64,000 nucleotides of DNA, taken from assembly GCA_001708385.1 (NCBI GenBank), contig CP012388.1:2790001-2854000 (forward strand), read 5' to 3'. A program made the translations under genes and the position numbers. Shown piece after piece: positions 16,670 to 26,799 of the stretch. This stretch comes from Flavobacterium psychrophilum. GTDB lineage: Bacteria; Bacteroidota; Bacteroidia; Flavobacteriales; Flavobacteriaceae. Within the stretch, counting starts at the first letter, position 1. Each line of letters starts with the position of its first letter. The notes under the pieces were generated by a model that worked only from the letters and a program-made list of their open reading frames with translations, did not search any database and was not told the origin of the DNA.

Positions 16670-19600
16670 ATGAGAAAACTTTTACTATTACTTTTATTGC
16701 TTGTAGGAACAATAGGTTCTTACGCGCAATCCAGTATTTCGGTTTTCAGTACAAACCCTACTAACACTTATGTTAAAGGGGAAACACTGACTACAACCTA
16801 CATTATTACCAATAATGGTACAGTTCCTGTTTATAATGTGCGTGCAGTATATGCTGTGCCTACATATTTACAGATGGTACCGGGTATTGCGAAATTTTGG
16901 TACAGCCCTATTCCTGCAAATCTTCCGCAGGATCTGGTTAATTTTGGGTTAGATACTACCGTGCCGGTTTTGGCTGTTAACCAGTCATTAACCTATACGG
17001 TAACTATAAAAATACCAAGAGACTATGAAGGGCCGATAAGCGATCTTGTGGTTACTTATAAAAAAGGTGCCGACTTAAATGTTGTAACTACTGATAATAA
17101 AACAACTTATGTTCCGGGAACACAATCTGTTTATACAGTAACAGTTTCTAACAACGCTGGTGAGACTGCTACAGGTGTTGCTGTTTCAGTGCCTATACCT
17201 GCCGGTATTACAGGCTTTAGCTGGACAGGCAGTAACGGAACTTCTGGCACAAACGCTGCTATAACAGATACTATAGCTTCACTCGCGCCGGGGCAATCGG
17301 TTACTTATACAGTAACGTTAAATGTTCCTGCAGGATTTACAGGTCCATTAACCGTTGCTGCAACTGCAACGGCACCCGATTTTGTCGATCCTGTCACCAC
17401 GTGTACACAATGTAGCGATACAGACACAGCGGCAGCACCGGGTACACACGATGTGGCAATAAAAATGACAGATAATATAGATGTTTACACTGCAGGTGCA
17501 AACTCAACGTATACAATTACAGTGACTAACAACGGCCCGGATGTGGCAACAGCAGTTACTGTATCTAACCCTGTTCCGGCAGGTATAACTGCGTTTACAT
17601 GGGTAGGTAGCAACGGTACTTCGGGTACAGGTGCGCTTAACGATGTTATACCTACACTTACAGCAGGACAAACTATAACCTATACAGTAACATTAGGTGT
17701 GCCTGCGGGACACACTGCCAATATAGAAAGTACTGCTACGGTAACGAGTGCAGGTACAGATAGCAATACTGCAAACAACACAGTTACAGATATTGATTAT
17801 GCTACAGGTTCTGCCGATTTGGTAGTAACTAAAACTTTAAACCAGGGAACTACATATACAGCAGGCCTTAATGCGGTTTATACAATAACAGTGAGAAATG
17901 AAGGGCCTACTGCGGCGCAAAACGTTTCTGTTACAGATAATATTCCTACTGGCTTAAACACGGCCTCGGCAACATGGTCTGGTAGTAACGGAAGCAGTGG
18001 TACGGGTAATCTTACCAATGTAATTCCAACTCTTGCTGTGGGTCAAACAGTAACGTACCAGTTAACTATACCGGTGCCGAGTAATTATAGCCCGACGGCA
18101 AATATTGTTAACCAGGTTGCTGTAACGAGCACAACACCAGATCCTAACCCGGACTGTGCGGGCTGTACGCATACTGCTACACCTAATCCTCAGGCAAATC
18201 TTATAACCTATAAAACAAATGGGCAAACACAGTATGCTGTAAACTCTACAGTTGTTTATACCATTGTGGTAACCAACCCGGGGCCAAGTGATGCGAGAAA
18301 CGTAGTTGTTCAGGATTCTAAGCCGTACAACGTAAACTTAATGTCGTGGGAAGGAAATAACAATGGTGGTTCGGGAGGATTTACGAATACTATTCCTGTT
18401 CTTGCAGCGGGACAAAGTGTAAAATATACGGTAACAATTTTTGTTGAGCCAAATCATATTACAGCTGTAGGTCCGCTTGTAAATACTGTACAGGTAACAA
18501 GTACTACTCCAGACCCTGTACCGGCATGTCCTAATTGTACAGATACAGATACCCCAAGGGCAGATTATGTTACCGTTGACAAAACAGCATATTCTACAGA
18601 GGAGCTTGTGCTTGATGTATTGATTGATACCGATTGTATTAGCGTATACGATATCACAGCGAGTGCAGGTGATATTTATGGAAATTATGGTATTTCTTAT
18701 TTCAACAGGAATAATTCAAATCCGGATAGTTTCCCTGTTCAGGATGGTATTATTATACGAAATGGTAATGCTAAATTTAGTGAAGGAAAATACAGAGAAG
18801 CAGATCTAAGTAGTACAGCTTCTGGTATAGGTGACACTGATTTAGAGAGTTTTAATGTTGATGCTAATGGTAATCATAACAATAGTAGCCTTAATGATGT
18901 AAGTTATCTTCAATTTAGGTTCGTTCCGTTGTCAAACGAGATGAGTTTTGAGTATGTATTTGCCGCAAACGAATACGGTCAGTTTCAGTGTGGATATGCC
19001 GATATATTTGCCTTTATGCTTACGAACGAAACTGCGGGTGGGGTTACACAAAATATTGCATTAGTACCTAGTACGAATACACCGGTTTCGGTAGGTACTA
19101 TACGTAACGGTCTTCATAACAGCGGTTGCGGATCTGTACATGCAGAATTTTTTGCAAGGTACAATGTTGACGACGCGGCAAATTCAACAATAAACCATAG
19201 GGGACAGACAGTATTGTTAAAAGCTTCTGCCGAAGTGGTGCCTGGTGATGTTTATAAAATAAAACTAGCCGTTGGAGATTATAGCGATACATTATATGAT
19301 AGTGCTGTATTTCTTGCAGGAGGCTCGTTTAATATTGGGCAGCCTACAGTACCGGATGATTTAACTATCGGTAATGGTTTTGCACTTTGTCCAGGAGAGA
19401 CCTATACAATTACTTCAAGTGTTGGTGCCGGTTCTAACTTTATACTACGTTGGGAAAAAGACGGCGTATTGTTGAATAATCCTGATGGTACTCCAATTGA
19501 CACACCAACCCTTACAGTGAGTGAAGGTGGTGTTTATACCTTAAAAGCAGCATTTTCTACTCAACCGGACTGTTTCCTTACAGATGATATAAGAATTGAA

Positions 19601-22600
19601 TACCGTCCTGACATAGAATCAGGCCTGCCTAAAGATTTAAACCTTTGTGGAGATCCGAGCCAGCCAATGATGTTTAATCTATTTGAGAATGACGCGGCTA
19701 TTTTGGCAGGTGTTGAGGACCCTAACACAGTAGAATTATATTACTATAAGTCTGTTGAAGAGTTTGAAAATAACTTTCCTCCAATCTATACTATGCCTTA
19801 CGAAGCTAACAACGGAGATACTGTGATCGCGGTATTAATGGGTGTTTTCTACGATTGTCATAAAATAATGCCGTTTACCCTTAATATTTATGATTGCGAG
19901 ATTGAGATGGAGCCACACACTGCATACGTATGTGAACCCGCGCCTTTTGATGGAGTAGAAGTTTTTGATCTTACGTCTTATACAGATGAAATGACTGTTG
20001 AAAATCCTGTTCCGGCAGGCTATATCTATACATTCTATAATAATGGTCCGGATGCTCAGGCGGGAATAAATGCTATCGCAGATCCGTCTTCTTATCAGGG
20101 TACTAATAATGAAATAGTATGGGTAAGGGCAGATAATCCTTCTGTTGAGGGTATCACAATCTATGGTGTTGATCAGCTTACATTGCTGGTTCCGCCTATC
20201 CCTGCTATTGCAGACATTCCCGATGTTTCTGCATGTACATCATATATTTTGCCGGCATTGCCTGCAAACACAAATTATTATACTGAAACCGCAGGAGGAG
20301 GACAATTGATCCCTGCGAATACTGCAATAACGACATCGCAAACTATTTATACATTCGTTGTTAGCGGCACGTCACCATACATTTGTACTAACGAAGACAG
20401 TTTTGTTGTAACTATTTATCCTGCACCTGTTGTTCAGGAACTTGCAGATGTTGCTGCTTGTGATGCATATGAATTACAGCCATTAACGGTAGGTAATTAC
20501 TACACCGGCCCAGGCGGAACGGGAGACCTTCTTCCTGCTGGAACTGTCATAACCGAAACCCAGACAGTTTATATTCATGCTGTAACCGGAGATGCTACTA
20601 CGGTTTGTACAGATGATTCTGATTTCGTAGTTACGATAAATAATGCCCCAACCATAGTTGAGCCTACCGCGTTAGAAGCATGCGAAGTTGACAACGCAGG
20701 TTTTGCCACTTTTAATTTAACCCAAAGAAATGCGGAGATCTTAAACGGTCAGTCGGGATTAACCATTACCTGGTACCCAACACTGAGTGATGCACAGCTA
20801 AATGTAAATGCCATCCCGGACCCATCGAGCCATTACGATGATTCAGGTATTGTATATGCAGGTGTAGTACAGGAAGGCACCACAACAGGCTGCCGCAGCA
20901 TAGTACCGCTGACACTGATAGTACATCCACGCCCGGCAGTGCCGGTTGTAAGCCAGCTTACCCTGTGTGATGACAACAATTCACCGGACGGTATAGAAGA
21001 ATTTGACTTAACCTTGAATGACGATGCCGCAAGGGGCGGGGATGCGAGCCTTACGGTTCAGTATTACCTAACCCAGTCAGACGCACAAAACAATACCAGC
21101 CCGATAACAACACCGCAGACCTATCCAAATGCAACCCCTAACCAGCAGACAATCTGGGTAGGGGTAGCAACAACCTTTGGCTGCCGCAGTGTATCTTCAT
21201 TTACCATTTTAGTAAACCCGTTACCTGTATTAAGCGATAACCCTGCAGACTTCATTGCCACCGAGTGTGAAGAACTGCCTGGCGAGGCTGATTTTGACCT
21301 TGATGAAATTGCAACAGCGGTAACGGCAGGCTCAGCAAGCTATGTGGTGTATTTCTACCAGACAGAAGCCCAGGCACTGGCCGGTGGCGCTGATTTTGAA
21401 CCGGGCCCAACCTACCTGTCAGGCGATGCCGATATCTGGGCCAGGGTAATTAACCCTACCACGAACTGCGTAAGGGTAGCCCGTGTGGAACTAAACGTAA
21501 TCCCTGCCCCTATTGCCACCACCCCTGCACCTATTGCAGAATGTGATGACAACAACGACGGCTTTGCAAGGTTTAACCTTACACCAGCCATGCAGGCTAT
21601 TGAGGCCGCTATCCCCGATGTAACGGTAAGCGCCTTTGAGACCCAGAGCGATGCTGACCTAAATGTAAATGTAATACCGTCACCCGAGGCCTATGACAAT
21701 ATCGTAGCAGGTACCCAGACCCTGTACCTAAGGGTACAGTCGGACCTTACGGACTGCTATGATACGGTAACCCTTGTGCTGATTGTAAACCCAAGGCCTG
21801 ATGCCCACAGCCCGGCGCAGCCTTATGCGCTGTGTGATGACGGTACCAGCGATACTGATGGCATAGCCCATTTTAACCTGAACAGCCAGAGTGCTGAGAT
21901 ACTTGCAGGCTTAGACCCTGCGCAGTACACAGTAGACTATTACACCGACGCTGCAGCTACACCTGCCAGCCTTATCGGTACACCGGGCAACTACCCATCG
22001 GCAACAGCTACGGTGTATGCCAAAGTAACCAATACAGCCACAGGCTGTTTCTATATCGTAGCGGTACGCCTTGTGGTGAATGCCCTTCCGGTGCTTATTA
22101 CCAATGAGTACAGCTACTCGCTGTGTGATACCACACTGCCGGCCAACAAAGAGACCTTTGACCTTACCACTACCATCGATAAATTCATCACCGATGAAAA
22201 CCTAAACGGTGTAGCGGTAACCTTCCATACCACCCTTGCCGATGCGCAAGGGGGCACCAATGCCCTTACCGACGCCCAGGCACAGGCGTATGAGAACACT
22301 TCACAGGTACAGAGCCTTTATGTGCGCTTTACGGTAACCACTACAGGCTGCTTCAGGCTTGGCTACCTTGATATCAGGGTAGAGCCGCAGCCGGTACTTA
22401 CCCTTCCCTCACAGGATGAGCTAACGGTATGTGATACCGATGGCAACGGTATCGGTGAGTTTAACCTTGAAGCCTTAAAAGAAACCCTTGCCAATGGTGA
22501 TACAAGCCTTGTGATCACCTTCCACCTAACGGCGGAGGAAGCACTATCGGGGGCCAACCCGATCGGTAATACGACCGACTACAGGAATGACCACCCGGGC

Positions 22601-24982
22601 ACACAAACCCTTTGGGTAAGGGCAGTGAGCAGTACTACAGGCTGCTTTAACACCACGCCATTCCCGGTTACCCTTATAGTAACCCCTGCACCGCAGGCAC
22701 CAAAGCTACAGGATATCACCCTTTGTGATGATACCGACAACAATGGGCAGGACGGGGCGCTAAGGACAGACCTTACAGTATATGAAACACAGATAAAAGA
22801 AGCAGTAGCCCCTGTGGAAGTAACAATCACCTATTACCTTTCCAAGGCTGATGCTGATGCGGGTAGTAACGGTATTGCCAGCCCTGCAAGGCACATTGCC
22901 AGGGATGGGCAGGTGATCTGGGTAAGGGTAGAGAATACCGCAGGCTGCTATAGCCTTACGAGCTTTACCATCCATATCAACAAGCCACACCAGTTGGTAA
23001 CCCCAACACCCCTTGCCGTATGTAACGAGGCACTGCCAAATGACGGTATTGCAGAATTTGACCTTACACAAAAAGACGATGAGATACTGGGCCCTGATGG
23101 GGTAGGCATGGACTACGTTGTAGACTACTTTACCACCGACCCAAAAACAGACAGCACCGCCGTGGCAATCGCTGACCCTAAGGCGTATGTAAATACAGAC
23201 AGCAATGGAGCAGCCCAAAACCCAAGAACGATCTGGGTAAGGGTAACCACCACCCAAGGGTGTGTTAGCTATACCACCCTAACCATAAGGGTGCTTCCGC
23301 TACCTGTACCCAACTTTAACCCAGCCCCACTTGAGGTATGCGACCAGGATACTACAGAGGTAGGCAGTGAGCCCTTTGACCTGACCCTTGCACAGGATGA
23401 TATCCGCAACAACGGTACTAACTACCTGTTCAGCTATTATACCACAGAAGAGGATGCCCAGGCAGGCACCAATGCGATACCTGACCCAACCAGCCACAAC
23501 AGTGCCAGTGGCAGTGTATGGGTAAGGGTTGAGGCCAATACCAATAACCCATCTGATTTGAGGTGCTTCCAGATAGTGGAGCTTGAACTAATAGTGAACC
23601 CACTGCCACCGATAGCCGACCTTGCCGACTATGGTATCTGTAACGACACCCCTGCATCCCCGACAGCCTTTAACCTGAAGGAGTATGTAGAGACAGCCCT
23701 TGGCGGTAATACAGGTACCATTTACACTATAGGCTACTTTAGCGATGCAGCCCTTACCACACGTGCCACGCCAATAACAGGGTATGTAGTAACAGGCAGT
23801 GCAACGGTATACATAGAAGTAGTGAACAACGACACAGGGTGCAGGATCGTAAAAGAGCTTGAGCTTATCGTAGAGCAGCAGGCAGTAGCCAACCCTGTGG
23901 CAGACCCTGCGGCGGTATGTGATACCGACGACCAGAATGACGGCAGGGCCTCAGGATGGGATTTAACCCTACTTGCACCTGAAGTACTTGGCGCTCAGGA
24001 CCCGGCTGTGTTCCTTGTAAGCTATTACGATATTGACCCGTCTACAGTACCTGCACCGCAACCGATACAAGACCCTGAAAACTATACCAACCAGACTCCG
24101 GAGAGCCAGGTGATCTGGATCGTAGTAACCAACAGCGATACGGTACAGGACACTCCATGCAGTGCCACCACTACGGTAACCCTAAGGGTAGAGCGCAGGG
24201 CAGAGCCTGTTATCACCACAGCAGATGGCAGCGATACAGTATGTATCGAATGGGGGGCAAGCGAAGGCGAGCTGGAACTTAACAGTGGTGTAGTACCAAA
24301 CGGGCACACCTATCTTTGGTACAAAGACGGGGTACTGCTAACCGATAGTGATGACTCAGGAAGCTACATCGCCAAAACAGGCGGCGTATACACCGTAGTA
24401 GTAACGGGCCCTGCGCCACTGGAATGTGTGTCGGATGAATCGGCAGGCTTTACGGTAATCGAATCAGGGCAGGCATCAGCAATAGGCCAGGGGTACTATG
24501 TAACCAACTACTTTAGCGATAACCAGACCATAACGGTAACCATAGAAGGAAACGGGGAGTACACCTACCAGCTGGATAACGGCCCAAGGCAGGAATCTCC
24601 GGTATTCACCAATGTATCCCCGGGCTACCACACGGTTACGGTATGGGATGAGAAAACAGATTTTCCATGCCAGGAGCTGGTCTTAAATGGAGTAAGCATT
24701 GTAGACTACCCTAACTTCTTTACCCCTAACGGTGATGGTTTCCATGACACGTGGAACATCATAGGCTTAAGCGGTACAGGATCGGTGATCTATATCTTTG
24801 ACCGCTACGGCAAGCTTATCAAACAGATAAGCCCGGACCTTGAGAGCAGCGGATGGGACGGAACACTAAACGGTACCCCGGTACCGGCAACGGACTACTG
24901 GTTCACCGTTACCTACCCTGAGTTTGATGGCACCACAACGGCAACCAAAGAATTTAAATCGCATTTCTCATTGAAACGATAA
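16670..24982 (+). CDS. giant T9SS type B cargo protein (repeat adhesin)
   Basis: This 2770-residue cell-surface protein is exported by Sec and then the type IX system. Domains in order: signal peptide (1-20); five DUF11-like beta domains (about 21-630) with repeated VYTITVTNNGP and PxLxAGQTxTYTVT patterns; a choice-of-anchor L-like domain (about 634-890) with FVFAANEYGQF; an Ig-like domain (about 895-985); about 14 tandem units of some 96 residues each starting LxxCDD (about 985-2500); an Ig-like and a SprB-like region; and a type B sorting domain (about 2677-2770) with FFTPNGDGFHDTW, IYIFDRYGKLI and ATDYWFTV. It resembles SprB-type gliding and adhesion proteins, but identity to SprB is not claimed. 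A TATATTTG -7 element (16598-16605) precedes it, and a PorP/SprF-family gene follows. Confidence 0.92.
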   Translation: MRKLLLLLLLLVGTIGSYAQSSISVFSTNPTNTYVKGETLTTTYIITNNGTVPVYNVRAVYAVPTYLQMVPGIAKFWYSPIPANLPQDLVNFGLDTTVPVLAVNQSLTYTVTIKIPRDYEGPISDLVVTYKKGADLNVVTTDNKTTYVPGTQSVYTVTVSNNAGETATGVAVSVPIPAGITGFSWTGSNGTSGTNAAITDTIASLAPGQSVTYTVTLNVPAGFTGPLTVAATATAPDFVDPVTTCTQCSDTDTAAAPGTHDVAIKMTDNIDVYTAGANSTYTITVTNNGPDVATAVTVSNPVPAGITAFTWVGSNGTSGTGALNDVIPTLTAGQTITYTVTLGVPAGHTANIESTATVTSAGTDSNTANNTVTDIDYATGSADLVVTKTLNQGTTYTAGLNAVYTITVRNEGPTAAQNVSVTDNIPTGLNTASATWSGSNGSSGTGNLTNVIPTLAVGQTVTYQLTIPVPSNYSPTANIVNQVAVTSTTPDPNPDCAGCTHTATPNPQANLITYKTNGQTQYAVNSTVVYTIVVTNPGPSDARNVVVQDSKPYNVNLMSWEGNNNGGSGGFTNTIPVLAAGQSVKYTVTIFVEPNHITAVGPLVNTVQVTSTTPDPVPACPNCTDTDTPRADYVTVDKTAYSTEELVLDVLIDTDCISVYDITASAGDIYGNYGISYFNRNNSNPDSFPVQDGIIIRNGNAKFSEGKYREADLSSTASGIGDTDLESFNVDANGNHNNSSLNDVSYLQFRFVPLSNEMSFEYVFAANEYGQFQCGYADIFAFMLTNETAGGVTQNIALVPSTNTPVSVGTIRNGLHNSGCGSVHAEFFARYNVDDAANSTINHRGQTVLLKASAEVVPGDVYKIKLAVGDYSDTLYDSAVFLAGGSFNIGQPTVPDDLTIGNGFALCPGETYTITSSVGAGSNFILRWEKDGVLLNNPDGTPIDTPTLTVSEGGVYTLKAAFSTQPDCFLTDDIRIEYRPDIESGLPKDLNLCGDPSQPMMFNLFENDAAILAGVEDPNTVELYYYKSVEEFENNFPPIYTMPYEANNGDTVIAVLMGVFYDCHKIMPFTLNIYDCEIEMEPHTAYVCEPAPFDGVEVFDLTSYTDEMTVENPVPAGYIYTFYNNGPDAQAGINAIADPSSYQGTNNEIVWVRADNPSVEGITIYGVDQLTLLVPPIPAIADIPDVSACTSYILPALPANTNYYTETAGGGQLIPANTAITTSQTIYTFVVSGTSPYICTNEDSFVVTIYPAPVVQELADVAACDAYELQPLTVGNYYTGPGGTGDLLPAGTVITETQTVYIHAVTGDATTVCTDDSDFVVTINNAPTIVEPTALEACEVDNAGFATFNLTQRNAEILNGQSGLTITWYPTLSDAQLNVNAIPDPSSHYDDSGIVYAGVVQEGTTTGCRSIVPLTLIVHPRPAVPVVSQLTLCDDNNSPDGIEEFDLTLNDDAARGGDASLTVQYYLTQSDAQNNTSPITTPQTYPNATPNQQTIWVGVATTFGCRSVSSFTILVNPLPVLSDNPADFIATECEELPGEADFDLDEIATAVTAGSASYVVYFYQTEAQALAGGADFEPGPTYLSGDADIWARVINPTTNCVRVARVELNVIPAPIATTPAPIAECDDNNDGFARFNLTPAMQAIEAAIPDVTVSAFETQSDADLNVNVIPSPEAYDNIVAGTQTLYLRVQSDLTDCYDTVTLVLIVNPRPDAHSPAQPYALCDDGTSDTDGIAHFNLNSQSAEILAGLDPAQYTVDYYTDAAATPASLIGTPGNYPSATATVYAKVTNTATGCFYIVAVRLVVNALPVLITNEYSYSLCDTTLPANKETFDLTTTIDKFITDENLNGVAVTFHTTLADAQGGTNALTDAQAQAYENTSQVQSLYVRFTVTTTGCFRLGYLDIRVEPQPVLTLPSQDELTVCDTDGNGIGEFNLEALKETLANGDTSLVITFHLTAEEALSGANPIGNTTDYRNDHPGTQTLWVRAVSSTTGCFNTTPFPVTLIVTPAPQAPKLQDITLCDDTDNNGQDGALRTDLTVYETQIKEAVAPVEVTITYYLSKADADAGSNGIASPARHIARDGQVIWVRVENTAGCYSLTSFTIHINKPHQLVTPTPLAVCNEALPNDGIAEFDLTQKDDEILGPDGVGMDYVVDYFTTDPKTDSTAVAIADPKAYVNTDSNGAAQNPRTIWVRVTTTQGCVSYTTLTIRVLPLPVPNFNPAPLEVCDQDTTEVGSEPFDLTLAQDDIRNNGTNYLFSYYTTEEDAQAGTNAIPDPTSHNSASGSVWVRVEANTNNPSDLRCFQIVELELIVNPLPPIADLADYGICNDTPASPTAFNLKEYVETALGGNTGTIYTIGYFSDAALTTRATPITGYVVTGSATVYIEVVNNDTGCRIVKELELIVEQQAVANPVADPAAVCDTDDQNDGRASGWDLTLLAPEVLGAQDPAVFLVSYYDIDPSTVPAPQPIQDPENYTNQTPESQVIWIVVTNSDTVQDTPCSATTTVTLRVERRAEPVITTADGSDTVCIEWGASEGELELNSGVVPNGHTYLWYKDGVLLTDSDDSGSYIAKTGGVYTVVVTGPAPLECVSDESAGFTVIESGQASAIGQGYYVTNYFSDNQTITVTIEGNGEYTYQLDNGPRQESPVFTNVSPGYHTVTVWDEKTDFPCQELVLNGVSIVDYPNFFTPNGDGFHDTWNIIGLSGTGSVIYIFDRYGKLIKQISPDLESSGWDGTLNGTPVPATDYWFTVTYPEFDGTTTATKEFKSHFSLKR
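20670..24200 (+). repeat. tandem repeat array inside the giant adhesin gene
   Basis: Twelve consecutive units of about 270-320 bases begin near 20672, 20959, 21260, 21533, 21827, 22117, 22423, 22713, 23011, 23331, 23632 and 23914. Each encodes LxxCDD, then FDLT or FNLT, then a YYxTxxDAQ segment, then TIWVRV, then TGC and a final LxVxPxP. Short identical DNA tracts recur, for example TGGGTAAGGG at 20120, 22613, 22920, 23234 and 23519. Two more diverged units lie just upstream. Confidence 0.85.
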
Positions 24983-25000
24983 AAGCATTATGTTAATTGA

Positions 25001-25027
25001 AAATGCTGTCAACTTTGGCAGCATTTT
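25001..25027 (+). terminator. terminator after the giant adhesin gene
   Basis: An 11-bp stem (25001-25011 with 25016-25026, one G-U pair), a four-base loop, then T residues. It suggests that the porP-like gene has at least partly separate transcription; TATATTTG at 25073-25080 could be its -7 element. Confidence 0.65.
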
Positions 25028-25214
25028 TTTCAATATTTTAGCATTAAATTACCAACCTAACGCAAAAATTTATATATTTGACCGCTATCGAAAATTACAG
25101 GAGAATATAGGTGTTGCAGTAGTTAACGTACTGTAGCGAAATGGGAATATTATTTTACTCTAATTATCTGAAGGTCTAGCAAAAAGCATATTTCTCATTA
25201 AACGAAAAGGTCAC

Positions 25215-26207
25215 ATGAATTTTAAAAAGATTTATCTATTTTTTGGATTGTTATTAACACAACTGTCTTTTTCTCAGGAAGGTATAGCGGTTTACTCTGA
25301 TTATTTATCAGATAACTATTATTTACTTCACCCATCTATGGCTGGGGCAGCAAATTGTGCCAAAATAAGATTAACTGCACGTCAGCAGTGGTTTGGACAG
25401 GACGATGCGCCTCAATTGCAGACCTTGAGTTTTAATACTAGTGTTGGTCCTTCTTCTGGTATAGGTGTAATTGCCTTCAATGATAAGAATGGATACCACT
25501 CTCAAACGGGAGCTAAACTTACATATGCTCACCATATTCGTTTCTCAAGAAGTGATTATGACCTTAATCAATTATCATTTGGTATGAGTGGTGGTTTGAT
25601 TTCAAGCCGTCTTGATGAAACAAAATTCTATCCTGAATACGATCCAATCGTAGATGGTGGTATGAAACAAAAAGATTCATATTTCAATGTTGATATTGGT
25701 GCTTCTTACCATTACCTTGATTTTTATACCCACTTTACTGTAAAGAATGCTATTGCAAGTAAAAGGGATATTTATACTGACATAGAAAGCGATAACCTTA
25801 GAAAATATATCTTTAGTTTAGGTTACGTTTTTGGTTTCCAGGAATCACTTCAGTGGGAGCCTTCAATTATGTTCCAGGCTGTTGATGAGACTAAAGAAAA
25901 GCTTATTGACGTTAACCTTAAAGTATACAAAGAACTTGACTTCGGTAGACTATGGGGTGGCCTATCTTATCGAAGAGCTTTAGAAGGAGCTCAGTATATT
26001 GACGGTGGAGGGACTTCAGATCAAAACCTGCAATATTTTACACCGATTATCGGTATAAACTATAAAAACTTTATGTTCGCTTATACATACTCTTACCTAA
26101 CGGGTAAAGTTAAGTTTGATAATAGCGGATTCCACCAGATAACACTTGGTCTAAACTTATTCTGCAAAAGGGAGAAATACGATTGTAATTGTCCTGCAGT
26201 TAACTAA
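25215..26207 (+). CDS. PorP/SprF family type IX secretion membrane protein
   Basis: This 330-residue outer-membrane beta-barrel protein of the PorP/SprF family has a signal peptide (KKIYLFFGLLLTQLSFSQ), then the family signature YLLHPSMAGAANCAKIRLTARQQW, and alternating beta strands to the end. In Flavobacterium johnsoniae SprF is needed for secretion of its neighbour SprB, and PorP/SprF genes commonly follow type B cargo genes. This gene lies directly downstream of the 2770-residue type B protein, so a dedicated partner role is likely. No OmpA-like or peptidoglycan-binding domain is attached. Confidence 0.93.
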   Translation: MNFKKIYLFFGLLLTQLSFSQEGIAVYSDYLSDNYYLLHPSMAGAANCAKIRLTARQQWFGQDDAPQLQTLSFNTSVGPSSGIGVIAFNDKNGYHSQTGAKLTYAHHIRFSRSDYDLNQLSFGMSGGLISSRLDETKFYPEYDPIVDGGMKQKDSYFNVDIGASYHYLDFYTHFTVKNAIASKRDIYTDIESDNLRKYIFSLGYVFGFQESLQWEPSIMFQAVDETKEKLIDVNLKVYKELDFGRLWGGLSYRRALEGAQYIDGGGTSDQNLQYFTPIIGINYKNFMFAYTYSYLTGKVKFDNSGFHQITLGLNLFCKREKYDCNCPAVN

Positions 26208-26231
26208 TTATAGAGTACACATTATTAATTC

Positions 26232-26265
26232 CGTCCCGATAAGCAACTATCGGGACGATTTTTTT
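26232..26265 (+). terminator. terminator after the PorP/SprF-family gene
   Basis: A perfect 10-bp stem CGTCCCGATA/TATCGGGACG (26232-26241 with 26248-26257) followed by seven T. The next gene starts only 10 bases later. Confidence 0.85.
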
Positions 26266-26274
26266 ACATACATT

Positions 26275-26799
26275 ATGGTAATTAAAGAAGTAAACGGAAA
26301 ATACCCTCAAATACCTGAAGATTGCTTTGTAGCAGAGAATGCAACTATTGTTGGAGATGTAAGCTTTGGTGCGCAGTGCAGCGTTTGGTTTAACGCTGTT
26401 ATTAGGGGAGATGTGCATTATATTAAAATAGGCAATAAGGTTAATATACAGGATGGTGCTGTAATACATGCTACCTATTTAAAGCATCCAACAACAATTG
26501 GCAATAACGTTTCAATTGGGCATAATGCAATTGTTCACGGCTGCACAATTAAAGATAATGTGCTTATTGGTATGGGAGCAATAGTTATGGACAACTGTGT
26601 TATAGAAAGTAATTCCATTATTGCGGCAGGTGCGGTTGTTACTCAGAATACGGTTGTAGAATCGGGGGTAATATATGCAGGCGTACCTGCTAAGAAAGTT
26701 AAAGATATAAATGCCTCTGATTTTGCCGGCGAAATAGAAAGAATATCTAACAATTATGTTATGTATTCTTCTTGGTTTGAAAAAGATCAAAAAGACTAA
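26275..26799 (+). CDS. gamma-carbonic anhydrase family protein
   Basis: This 174-residue left-handed beta-helix protein has hexapeptide repeats through about residues 15-140, of the gamma-carbonic anhydrase/YrdA/PaaY type. Three histidines in the expected places (VIHATYLKH and SIGHNAIVHGC) can bind the metal. Carbonic anhydrase activity is known for only some members, so the activity is not certain. It ends convergently with murI, overlapping by 4 bases. Confidence 0.9.
   Translation: MVIKEVNGKYPQIPEDCFVAENATIVGDVSFGAQCSVWFNAVIRGDVHYIKIGNKVNIQDGAVIHATYLKHPTTIGNNVSIGHNAIVHGCTIKDNVLIGMGAIVMDNCVIESNSIIAAGAVVTQNTVVESGVIYAGVPAKKVKDINASDFAGEIERISNNYVMYSSWFEKDQKD

Noticed and set aside
22760..23257. 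Minus-strand ORF of 165 codons in the adhesin repeats
   Set aside because: It arises from the repetitive coding strand; composition is not protein-like and no independent signals are seen.
20670..24200. CRISPR-like repetition
   Set aside because: Units are about 290 bases, in frame, with protein-level conservation; they are coding repeats, not a CRISPR array.
26796..26799. Frameshift or fusion between the gamma-carbonic anhydrase and murI
   Set aside because: The genes are convergent and each is full length; the 4-base overlap is an ordinary end overlap.
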